Shown here: in pieces, positions 28,301-35,375 of the stretch | Numbering within the stretch: the first letter of the stretch is position 1 | How the letters are laid out: each line of letters opens with the position of its first letter | Assembly: GCA_945860295.1 (NCBI GenBank) | Contig: CAMAQH010000010.1 | Location: 62,001-126,000 of the forward strand | Direction: 5' to 3' | DNA: 64,000 bases | Source of the DNA: Prosthecobacter debontii | GTDB lineage: Bacteria > Verrucomicrobiota > Verrucomicrobiia > Verrucomicrobiales > Verrucomicrobiaceae | Position numbers and translations under genes: made by a program | The notes under the pieces: generated by a model | Told to the model about the DNA's origin: nothing | What the model saw: only the letters and a program-made list of their open reading frames with translations | Databases searched by the model: none

Positions 28301-28465
28301 AGCACCGGAGCCGGAGCTGAGATGCGCCGCGCCATGGGCACCGCCGTATTTGCTGGCATGATCGGCGTGACTTTCCTCGGCTTGTTCTTCACGCCTGTGT
28401 TCTATGTTCTCATGATGAAATTGGGCAAACAAAAGAAACCTTCCACACTCAACACTGAGCACTAA
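25309..28465 (+). pseudogene. RND multidrug efflux pump (HAE1/AcrB type), split by a +1 frameshift at an A7 run
   Basis: Two overlapping frames together make one pump of about 1052 residues, the usual length. The first frame (25309 on) holds the N-terminal half: FFITRPIFAGVLSLLIFILG, the porter domain and TM4 with GIVVDDAIVVVENVERN (proton-relay Asp pair). It leaves homology at RGHYDKK and runs on as unrelated sequence to 27069. The second frame (from 26813) resumes at KDLLTKFMDILLGWFFRPFN and carries the relay Lys (ACKNAILIVEFAKE). At 26818-26824 there are seven A; six would read D-K-K-D-L-L and restore the frame exactly. It could be real inactivation, an assembly error or a slippage site. 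An ATG at 26813 could start the second half separately, but half-pumps of this type are not expected to work. Confidence 0.85.
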
Positions 28466-28480
28466 AATATTTACCTTCTC

Positions 28481-29992
28481 ATGCGCCTTCTCATCCCATT
28501 CCTCCTCAGCACCTGCGCGCTCGCTCAAGTCGGTCCAAACTATGAGCGCCCGGCCACCGAAACACCGGCCAAATTCAAGAACGTCACTTGGCGCGCTGCC
28601 ACGCCTGCAGCCCATCTGCCTAAGGGCGAATGGTGGAAGGTATATCACGACTCGAAGCTCAGTGATCTGGAAGCCCGAGCCACAGAGAACAACCAACAGC
28701 TTAAAGCCGCCATCGCCCGCTTTGATCAGGCGCGTGCCGCCGCACGAATGAGCCGAGCGGACTTCTTTCCTACGATAAGCCTGCCGCTGACGGCTGAGCA
28801 TCAGGGCACCTCTGCGCAGATGCCGACCCCCTTTCCTCTCAATGGCGTGCGTTATGACGGCCCTGCCTACAATGCACTCATGGACTTCGGCTGGGAGCTG
28901 GACCTCTGGGGCAAGATCCGTCGCAGTGTCGAGGCAGATAAAGCCAATGCCGCCGCCTCTGCCGATGCCATTCACAATGTCTTGTTAGGCATTCAGGCAG
29001 ACATTGCTTCAAACTACTTCAAACTGCGCGCGCTCGATACCGAGATACGACTGGTCCGCGAGGCCGTAAACTGGCGTCGTGAGGCACTCAAGATCGCCAA
29101 GGCTCGTGTTCAAGCAGGAGCTGGCAGTGAGCTAGAGCAGGCTCAGTCAGAGACAGAAGTCGCCACCGCTGAGGCAGAGATTTCATCTCTTCAGGCCCAG
29201 CGCGATCAGATTGAAAACGTGCTCTCCATCCTCATCGGAACCAGCGCCGCGAGCTTTCGTATGCCAGTGAATGCAAGCAACCTCACCAGCCCGCCCAGTT
29301 TACCCGCAGGTGTACCGAGTGATCTCCTAGAGCGTCGCCCCGACATCTCGCAGGCTGAGCGTCAACTCGCGGCTGCCACCGCCCGCATCGGCGTCGCAAA
29401 GGCGCAGTTCTTTCCGAGCATCAAGCTCATTGGACGCGGCGGTTTTCAGAGTGGCGACATCGACTTCCTCATGGAACCGACATCTCTCATGTGGAGCATG
29501 GGGCCTAGCATCAGCGTGCCACTTTTTGCAGCTGGGAAAAACCGCTTCAATCTGCAAAAAAGCAAGGCCATGCATGATGAAGCTTTGGCCATGTATCGTC
29601 AGGCCTTTCTCGGAGCTGTGGCCGATGTCGAAACAAGCCTCTCCAGCCTGCGCAATCTTAGCACTCAATCAGCAGCCCAGCAGCGTGCCCGTGCAAGCGC
29701 AGAGCGTGCCGCATCTCTCGCAAAGACACGCTATGAATCCGGTGCTAGTCCCTACCTTAATGTAATCGAGGCGAACCGAACCACGCTGATTACTCAACGC
29801 GCCACGGCACAGATCGCTGGTCAGCGCCTCGTCGCCAGTGTTTCTCTGATCAAGGCACTTGGCGGTGGCTGGGAGCAAAGCCCGGTCATCAAAATTCCGA
29901 ATGTATCACCCGATCCCGCCGCCCGCTCGGTGCGCGAAACTCAAAGCAAAAGTTTGCTCGGCAAGTTTAAAGCAATTTTTGGCCGCAAGTGA
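28481..29992 (+). CDS. Outer-membrane efflux channel (OprM/NodT, TolC-like)
   Basis: The 503-residue product starts with a signal and the VGPNYERP motif found just after processing in NodT/OprM proteins. STC near residue 11 could be a poor lipobox. Two outer-membrane efflux repeats are visible. The first has LSDLEARATENNQQLKAAIA and helices around ARMSRADFFPTISL. The second has LLERRPDISQAERQLAAATA, VAKAQFFPSIKL and the SLAKTRYESGASPYLNVIEA segment. It forms the trimeric exit duct for the RND pump 16 bases upstream. A GTGAAG/CTTCAC palindrome spans its stop and the convergent LysR gene. Confidence 0.92.
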   Translation: MRLLIPFLLSTCALAQVGPNYERPATETPAKFKNVTWRAATPAAHLPKGEWWKVYHDSKLSDLEARATENNQQLKAAIARFDQARAAARMSRADFFPTISLPLTAEHQGTSAQMPTPFPLNGVRYDGPAYNALMDFGWELDLWGKIRRSVEADKANAAASADAIHNVLLGIQADIASNYFKLRALDTEIRLVREAVNWRREALKIAKARVQAGAGSELEQAQSETEVATAEAEISSLQAQRDQIENVLSILIGTSAASFRMPVNASNLTSPPSLPAGVPSDLLERRPDISQAERQLAAATARIGVAKAQFFPSIKLIGRGGFQSGDIDFLMEPTSLMWSMGPSISVPLFAAGKNRFNLQKSKAMHDEALAMYRQAFLGAVADVETSLSSLRNLSTQSAAQQRARASAERAASLAKTRYESGASPYLNVIEANRTTLITQRATAQIAGQRLVASVSLIKALGGGWEQSPVIKIPNVSPDPAARSVRETQSKSLLGKFKAIFGRK

Positions 29993-30013
29993 AGTGGCTT
30001 CACAGCTCAATCG

Positions 30014-30916
30014 TTAATGCATGCGCTTACCGACCTCTTCACATAGGCCGATGAAGGTACGCTCGGCGAGGTTGAGTGGACGGCCTTTGAGATAGCTGGT
30101 GATCCAGCGGCGTTTGAGGCGCGCTTTAGGCAGTGGGATTGCGACGAGCTGGCCGGCCTCGATCTCGGCACGCGCGATCCAGCGTGCTGTGATGGCCACA
30201 CCGAGTCCGAGTTTGGCGAGTTCTTTGATAGCCTCGCTACTGCCTAGTTCGATGAAGTGCTGGAGACGAACGCCCTGCTTCAAGAAGAACTCCTGAATCA
30301 TGGTGAAATTCTGACTGCTACGACTGGAAACGATGAAGGTCTCTGCGCCTGCCTCGCGTGTTTTGGGCGGTGACTTGACCCAGGGATGCAGCGGTGAGAC
30401 GAGAAACTCCAACTCATCCTCAAAGATGGAGTGGCACTCCAAGCGAGTGACTTCAGGCGGTCGTAATGTGACGCCGAGATCGACTTCGTTATTGAGTACT
30501 CTTTCGATGATGTGCGGCGTCTCACCGGGCACGACACGGATCTCATACTGCGGAAAGCTTTCTTTAAACTCGCGGAAAACGCTGGGCAAAATAAACTGTG
30601 AAGCAGCGGGTGTGCAGCCGATGGTGAGCTTGCCGCGCGGAGTCCGATCTAAGGCACCGAGTGAGGCGCGCGCTAGGCTCATTTCTTTGAGAATCATCTC
30701 CGCATGAGGCAGCAGTTCACGTCCGTGATGAGTGAGGTGAACACTCTTGCCCTGACGATGAAAAAGCTGGCAGGCGAGATCCGTCTCTAACGCCTTGATG
30801 CCATGACTGATGGCCGACTGCGTGAGATGCAACTCGCGCCCAGCCTGCGTAAAACTGCCCGTGCGTGCCAAAGAGATGAAGGCGCGAAGCTGGCGAGTAT
30901 CGAGGGGTTGATCCAT
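30014..30916 (-). CDS. LysR family transcriptional regulator
   Basis: The product is 300 residues from the ATG at 30916 (MDQPLDTRQL). In-frame codons upstream belong to the inverted-repeat element and should not be counted. The N-terminal helix-turn-helix is LRAFISLARTGSFTQAGREL, then QSAISHGIKALE. The substrate-binding domain follows with LTIGCTPAASQFILPSVFRE and GSSEAIKELAKLGLGVAI. Such regulators respond to a small co-inducer and often control a divergent gene. Here the gene behind the promoter is the M20 peptidase on the same strand, whose end is only about 80 bases away, so the regulated target is not evident. It converges with the efflux channel gene. Confidence 0.92.
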   Translation of the reverse strand: MDQPLDTRQLRAFISLARTGSFTQAGRELHLTQSAISHGIKALETDLACQLFHRQGKSVHLTHHGRELLPHAEMILKEMSLARASLGALDRTPRGKLTIGCTPAASQFILPSVFREFKESFPQYEIRVVPGETPHIIERVLNNEVDLGVTLRPPEVTRLECHSIFEDELEFLVSPLHPWVKSPPKTREAGAETFIVSSRSSQNFTMIQEFFLKQGVRLQHFIELGSSEAIKELAKLGLGVAITARWIARAEIEAGQLVAIPLPKARLKRRWITSYLKGRPLNLAERTFIGLCEEVGKRMH

Positions 30917-30923
30917 AGGCGTA

Positions 30924-31021
30924 GAGGTTTGCAGTGGTTGGCGGTTGTTTGCAATGGTTTGAAGTGTTTTCAAAAAGCCACTGCAAACCATGGCCAACTA
31001 TTGCCAACCACAGCAAACTTC
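30924..31021. repeat. 10-nt-periodic inverted repeat element, copy A
   Basis: The left arm 30927-30966 is four consecutive 10-mers (GTTTGCAGTG, GTTGGCGGTT, GTTTGCAATG, GTTTGAAGTG). After a 12-base loop, the right arm 30979-31018 is the reverse complement of four more. Counting flanks, the 43-base arms match at about 34 positions. It lies between the lysR start and the M20 peptidase and supplies the last codons of that peptidase (CCGWQ). A related element is at 49489-49620. Confidence 0.85.
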
Positions 31022-32206
31022 ATCAAGGGCCAGCAGATTCAGCACGCACTTGGGCACGAAGCTTTCGGGTTCGACGTATTCGGGGAGCTTGCAGCCATCT
31101 GCGCTGCGCTCTGAGCAGTGAGCATTGCCGCCGACTGGGCCAAGAGCATCGAGAGTGGGACCGAGCTGGCAGAGGTAATTCGCATCGCTCAGGCCACCGC
31201 GTTTCATGGAAATAGTGTGGATGCCGAGCACCTCAGCATGTCTGGCCCAGATTTCAAAGAGCGCCTGAGTACCCACGCCACTAGGCCAGGCTTGGGTTTG
31301 GCCCACACATTCAATGTGGAGAGTGGCTCCTGCTTCAGTGATGCCGCCGTGACTCTCAAGCGCAGTCCCTGCGTCGCTCAACGCAACGGGATCAAAAGCA
31401 CGTATTTCCAGATCAGACACTGCTTCATGCGGCACACGATTGAGAACGGTGCCGCCGTGGATGCTAGCGACGTTCACGGTTAATTCGCGAGCTGCATCCG
31501 TGAGTGCCGCGATCTGCGGTAGCACGAGTGCTAGTTCGACGACGGCATTGATGCCAAGCCCATGATTGCTACCTGCATGGGCAGCGCGGCCCGTGCAGGT
31601 GATTCGGTATTCAGCGCGACCTTTGCGTGAGGTGACTAGATGCCAGTCACTGCCATCACGCGGTCCGCCTTCAAAGACGAGCACAGCGCGTGCTGTGCCA
31701 CTGCAAAGATCACGAGTACGCTCGGCAAAGTCGGAGCCGATGACCTCCTCGGCCGAGTTTGCTGCGATGAGCCAATGGGTGCTCTCGAAGAGTGTTGGAT
31801 TCACTTCCTGCAAGACACGCAGCATGAGCCAAATAAGCGCTGTGCCGCCTTTATTATCGACCGAACCGGGGCCGTAAATGCGCTCGCCTTCGAACTGCCA
31901 TTTGAAGTCGTTGCGCATCTCTTCTTCCGGCGGAAAAACAGTATCGAGATGGGTGACGAGAACGATGGGTTGGCTACCTGTTGGACCACGGCTTAGAAAG
32001 AGATGGTGGCCATACTTAGGAACAGATGAGGCCATGAATTGAGCCTTGAAACCGAGCGGTTCAAAGCACTCGGCTGTAAGCCGACCGAGCGCATTCACGC
32101 CAGCGACATTCGTGGTGAAGCTATTGATCTCAACCATGCGCCGAAGCCAGTCGAGAGCTTCCAGCAGGTGCTTTTGAGCGCTGTGTGTGAGCTTAGCGGA
32201 GTCCAT
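30998..32206 (-). CDS. M20 family zinc peptidase (glutamate carboxypeptidase/ArgE-like)
   Basis: The product is 402 residues from the ATG at 32206 (MDSAKLTHSA); longer in-frame starts are unlikely. The M20 metal motifs are LVTHLDTVFP (His and Asp), GPGSVDNKGG (bridging Asp), AANSAEEVIGS (catalytic Glu-Glu), VLVFEGG and a C-terminal GGNAHCSE (His). Residues around RAAHAGSNHGLGINAVVELA form the dimerisation lid domain. The closest described relatives are CPG2-type carboxypeptidases that release C-terminal glutamate, but specificity cannot be read. No signal peptide, so probably cytoplasmic. Its C-terminus runs into the inverted repeat, suggesting that the element altered the end of the gene. 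Confidence 0.88.
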   Translation of the reverse strand: MDSAKLTHSAQKHLLEALDWLRRMVEINSFTTNVAGVNALGRLTAECFEPLGFKAQFMASSVPKYGHHLFLSRGPTGSQPIVLVTHLDTVFPPEEEMRNDFKWQFEGERIYGPGSVDNKGGTALIWLMLRVLQEVNPTLFESTHWLIAANSAEEVIGSDFAERTRDLCSGTARAVLVFEGGPRDGSDWHLVTSRKGRAEYRITCTGRAAHAGSNHGLGINAVVELALVLPQIAALTDAARELTVNVASIHGGTVLNRVPHEAVSDLEIRAFDPVALSDAGTALESHGGITEAGATLHIECVGQTQAWPSGVGTQALFEIWARHAEVLGIHTISMKRGGLSDANYLCQLGPTLDALGPVGGNAHCSERSADGCKLPEYVEPESFVPKCVLNLLALDEVCCGWQ

Positions 32207-32272
32207 GAAAATGAGCTTAGCTTCGATGATACGAAAGGGTATTCCTATTTGCACAAGAGAAGGCCTGCCACT

Positions 32273-32543
32273 AAGAGAAGGCATGGCGCAGGGCTTCACC
32301 GCAGTGCGTTTTCTTTATCCAGTCCAGAGTCATGCATGATGACACTGGCAGCCATTCGTAGATGCAGGGAAGGCCGTGAAAATCGGCCACAGTCGCGCTG
32401 CGGTAACGGGTCACAATTTCACAACGCGCCGGTCAGTGATGATCAGCGGGCAAAGTCAATCTGAGGGCAACCAAGGGTGAAGGCGAGTGAGAAAGGCGCT
32501 GTGGGCAACCACACAGAAACCCGGAGTCCGAATATCTCTCTCC
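32273..32543 (+). promoter_or_regulatory. Cobalamin riboswitch (candidate)
   Basis: The core at 32366-32410 reads AGGGAA, a GGCC-GTGAAAAT-CGGCC stem-loop, then CACAGTCGCGCTGCGGTAACGG. This closely resembles the conserved B12-box region of cobalamin riboswitches (AGGGAA .. GGTGAAAATCC .. GCTGACGCGCAGCGGTAA). About 100-130 bases downstream is the matching 3 prime element, AACCCGGAGTCCGAATATCTC (about 32518-32538), resembling AGTCCGGATACCTGCC. The 5 prime part has a CCAGT..ACTGG hairpin (32320-32346). Outer boundaries are approximate. The orientation matches the gene at 32685. The family binds adenosyl- or methylcobalamin and usually lowers expression of B12 uptake or synthesis genes. A covariance-model search would settle it. 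Confidence 0.8.
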
Positions 32544-32547
32544 GAAT

Positions 32548-32616
32548 GCTCACTCCCGCCGCTCCATGTGGAGACGGACGGGTTCACACTTCATCGCAAC
32601 AATGAAGAGTGAGAGC
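32548..32616 (+). promoter_or_regulatory. Three-way-junction leader structure, possible riboswitch expression platform
   Basis: CTCACT (32549-32554) can pair with AGTGAG (32608-32613), closing two hairpins. One runs CCCGCCGCTCC / GGAG-A-CGG-A-CGGG with an ATGT loop (32555-32582). The other is CTTCAT / ATGAAG (32589-32607). It lies directly between the riboswitch and the start codon 70 bases later. There is no U-tract, so translational rather than terminator control would be expected. Confidence 0.5.
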
Positions 32617-32684
32617 GCAGATCCTGTGACCGCAAGGCATGGGTGAATCGTCTCTCGCCACTTATCCGTTAGAGACATCATCCC

Positions 32685-35375
32685 ATGAAATTCAGCCTTG
32701 TTCGTCAGGCTGCGTTCGCGTGTGCATCGGCTTTTGCCGTCGCCACCAGCGCAGTGTATTCCCAGGAGTGGACCAGCTTTCAGGTCAGCACTCTCAATAA
32801 CTATTCCTTTACCCATGCCCATCGTGATGACGGGCTTTTTGTGTTTGGCACCATCGGTATTGTGTATGTGCAGGACACCTTTGGCGCAGCAGCGATGACG
32901 GAGGTCGCTAACACTGGCGCAGCTTTTCTTGATCCATCATTCGTCACGCTGCGCTCTGCCACTCAGGGCCTTGTCGGCGCGGGTGGATCTAGCGGCCAAT
33001 CAGGTGTGTTTTTGTTTGATCCTTCGACCCCATCGACGGCGATCACCACACCCGCCCTGGCAACACTGCAAAACTACAATGCGGCGTTTTGGAAGCACCC
33101 AACCTCAGGCCGTGAAGGCTGGCTGGTGGTCGGTGCTAATGGTGTAGATGGCAGCAGTGATCTGACCTTCATCTCAACCAATGGCAGCGTCGTTGGCGCT
33201 GTCACACGAACGATCAGCGACTACAGCGGCGGCTTCACGGTGACTAGCAATGGCGATGTGTACTTGGTCCGCTCTGCCTTTGGCCCACCAGATGGTGAGG
33301 TGCTCAAGTTCACGGCTAATCAAATGGATGCTGCCGTGCTCAGCCTCAGTGGTAGCGCAGCACCCTTGGCGGTGAGTGCAGCGCAGAAGATCTTCCAGGC
33401 GGATGCCTCAGGATCGATCGCTGTGGACAGTGCTTCACGGCTATGGATCGGCGGCTATCAGCTCGACTACCTCCAGGCCTATGATCCTGCCAGCGGTGTG
33501 ACGCGGCGCTTTTATCCCGACCACGCGCCTTTGATCAATTCGTTTGGTCCACCAATGTATGCGTCGAAGACTTTTGTGCGCAGCGGTGATTCCTATGTGA
33601 GCTTCTTGGCGAACGATGGCTACTACTCAGCAGGGTCTGGTCTGGTGATCGGCTACAAGCGTGAGTCGGAACTAAAGGTGCGCTCGGTACAGTTCACCAC
33701 GCCGAGCCAGACTGTTTTTGAAGGTAGCGCTGCGGTCGTCGTCACGGCGACGATCACGCCAGCACCGACGCAGCCTGTGACGGTAAATGTGACGCTCGGC
33801 GGCACGGCCACTTCGGGTCAGGATTTCACGGCGACGGTGATCCCGCTGATCTTTGATGCAACGACGACAAGCCGCACAATCACGCTCAATGCGCTGGATG
33901 ACACGACACTGAATGAACCAAATGAAACCATCACGCTCACGCTTGCCCAGCCGACGCCTGTTAATGAAGCAGGACTCGGTGCGCTGAACACGGAGACTTT
34001 CAGGCTGACGATCCGTGACACGGACAGTCCACCAGTGATCGACCGTGAGCAGGGTTTCGCGACTTTGCGTGTTGGCAGTGCCTTCAGTCAGGCAGTCAAA
34101 AACAATCTGGGTGGCCCTGTCACACTGTGGAGCGCCACAGGATTGCCAGCAGGTCTACGCATCCACCCGACAAGCGGTGTGATCAGCGGCACACCCACGG
34201 TCGCAGGTGAGTATGACACGGTGGTCATCACAGCTGGCAACAATTTCGGAAAGACCATCTCACGCGGCTACGTGCTGCGTGTGGAGTCCGTGGCTTCACT
34301 CATCGTCGGCACCTTCACTGGGCTCGTGGATCGAAATGGTACGAGCACTGATGGACTCGGCGCGCGCGTGGAAATCACCAGCACAATCAAAGCTAGTTAC
34401 ACCGGAAAGGTGCAGATTGGCACACGCAGTTACCCCATCTCGGGCAATCTAGATACGCTCAGCGGAGACGGTGTCGGCAGTGCCAACTTTAAGCATGGAA
34501 CTGTCACGTTAACGTTGAACTTCACATTGAATGCCAGCACTGGCGCACTAAGCGGCAACCTGCCTGGCTCTGCGCTGCTGACTGGCCTGCGGGCACAGTC
34601 GGGCACCACACGCACTGGCATTTATAACTTCCGAGCGGCAGAGGCCAGCCCACCCGCCGATCACCCGCAGGGTGCTAGCTATGGCTCTATTACGCTGTCC
34701 CCTGCTGCACTGGCAAAGGTGACGGGCAAGCTGGCGGATGGCACGGGCTTCACCGTGAGTAGCCCACTGAGCACAGATGGCAGTGTGATAGTTTATTTGG
34801 GACTCTACACAGCCCCCGGATCACTCGCAGGAAGAGTGGCGCTGGCCTCTGACGCCAGCCACACGATCACGGGCAGCCTGAGCTGGAGCAAGCCACCGCA
34901 AGCGAGTGGTCTGGTGAACCGTGCAGGCTGGGTTGCACCGATCACGCTGACGGCATCAGGTGGCAAATACCGCCCCGCTTTAGGCGGCACTCTGCCGCTC
35001 GACGCGACCGCTATTCCCGCCAATGCAATAGCTGGTCGTAACGCGACTCTTGTGCTCCAAGATGGCGGCATCGAAACCATGGGCAGTGCTTTGAATCCAA
35101 AAACTCTGCCACTGCTAATCAAGAGCTTGGCCGTCATCACCATGGCTAGTCCAAATCGTCTCAGCATCGCAAATAGCACAGGGCTTTTCACTGGCAGCGT
35201 CACTCAGGGCACGGGCACTGCGGCGCGCACCTTCCCATTGCAGGGCTTACTCGTGCCTGATGCGGCTACGGCGAATGACTTTGACACGACTGGCTACGGC
35301 TACTTTCACCTACCTACATCTGTGGCTGGCGTGTCCCGCTCTGGCGCAGTTCTCGTCGAGCGTTATGTTCCATGA
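32685..35375 (+). CDS. Secreted protein: propeller-like N-domain, Calx-beta, Ig-like and a verrucomicrobial C-terminal module; B12-riboswitch-linked
   Basis: The 896-residue product has a signal peptide (cleavage near SAVYSQ, residue about 26). Residues 30-330 look like a beta-propeller: repeated strands with SIAVDSASRLWIGGYQ, SNGDVYLVRSAFG and GREGWLVVGANGVDG. A Calx-beta domain (about 345-450: FEGSAAVVVTATI, GTATSGQDFTATV) and a putative-Ig domain (about 455-535: ATGLPAGLRIHPTSGVISG) follow. Residues about 540-896 form a module shared with the 50341-55350 protein (VTGKLADGTGFT, GSLSWSKP, GYFHLPTSVAG..SGAVLVER). The upstream riboswitch suggests a role in cobalamin capture, comparable in idea to the Bacteroides BtuG propeller; that is inference. 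The next gene overlaps by ATGA. Confidence 0.82.
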   Translation: MKFSLVRQAAFACASAFAVATSAVYSQEWTSFQVSTLNNYSFTHAHRDDGLFVFGTIGIVYVQDTFGAAAMTEVANTGAAFLDPSFVTLRSATQGLVGAGGSSGQSGVFLFDPSTPSTAITTPALATLQNYNAAFWKHPTSGREGWLVVGANGVDGSSDLTFISTNGSVVGAVTRTISDYSGGFTVTSNGDVYLVRSAFGPPDGEVLKFTANQMDAAVLSLSGSAAPLAVSAAQKIFQADASGSIAVDSASRLWIGGYQLDYLQAYDPASGVTRRFYPDHAPLINSFGPPMYASKTFVRSGDSYVSFLANDGYYSAGSGLVIGYKRESELKVRSVQFTTPSQTVFEGSAAVVVTATITPAPTQPVTVNVTLGGTATSGQDFTATVIPLIFDATTTSRTITLNALDDTTLNEPNETITLTLAQPTPVNEAGLGALNTETFRLTIRDTDSPPVIDREQGFATLRVGSAFSQAVKNNLGGPVTLWSATGLPAGLRIHPTSGVISGTPTVAGEYDTVVITAGNNFGKTISRGYVLRVESVASLIVGTFTGLVDRNGTSTDGLGARVEITSTIKASYTGKVQIGTRSYPISGNLDTLSGDGVGSANFKHGTVTLTLNFTLNASTGALSGNLPGSALLTGLRAQSGTTRTGIYNFRAAEASPPADHPQGASYGSITLSPAALAKVTGKLADGTGFTVSSPLSTDGSVIVYLGLYTAPGSLAGRVALASDASHTITGSLSWSKPPQASGLVNRAGWVAPITLTASGGKYRPALGGTLPLDATAIPANAIAGRNATLVLQDGGIETMGSALNPKTLPLLIKSLAVITMASPNRLSIANSTGLFTGSVTQGTGTAARTFPLQGLLVPDAATANDFDTTGYGYFHLPTSVAGVSRSGAVLVERYVP

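Noticed and set aside
26813-28465. Second half of the RND pump as an independent gene starting at ATG 26813
   Set aside because: The first frame continues into 84 residues of nonsense and removal of one A fuses the halves perfectly; a naturally split pump is less likely.
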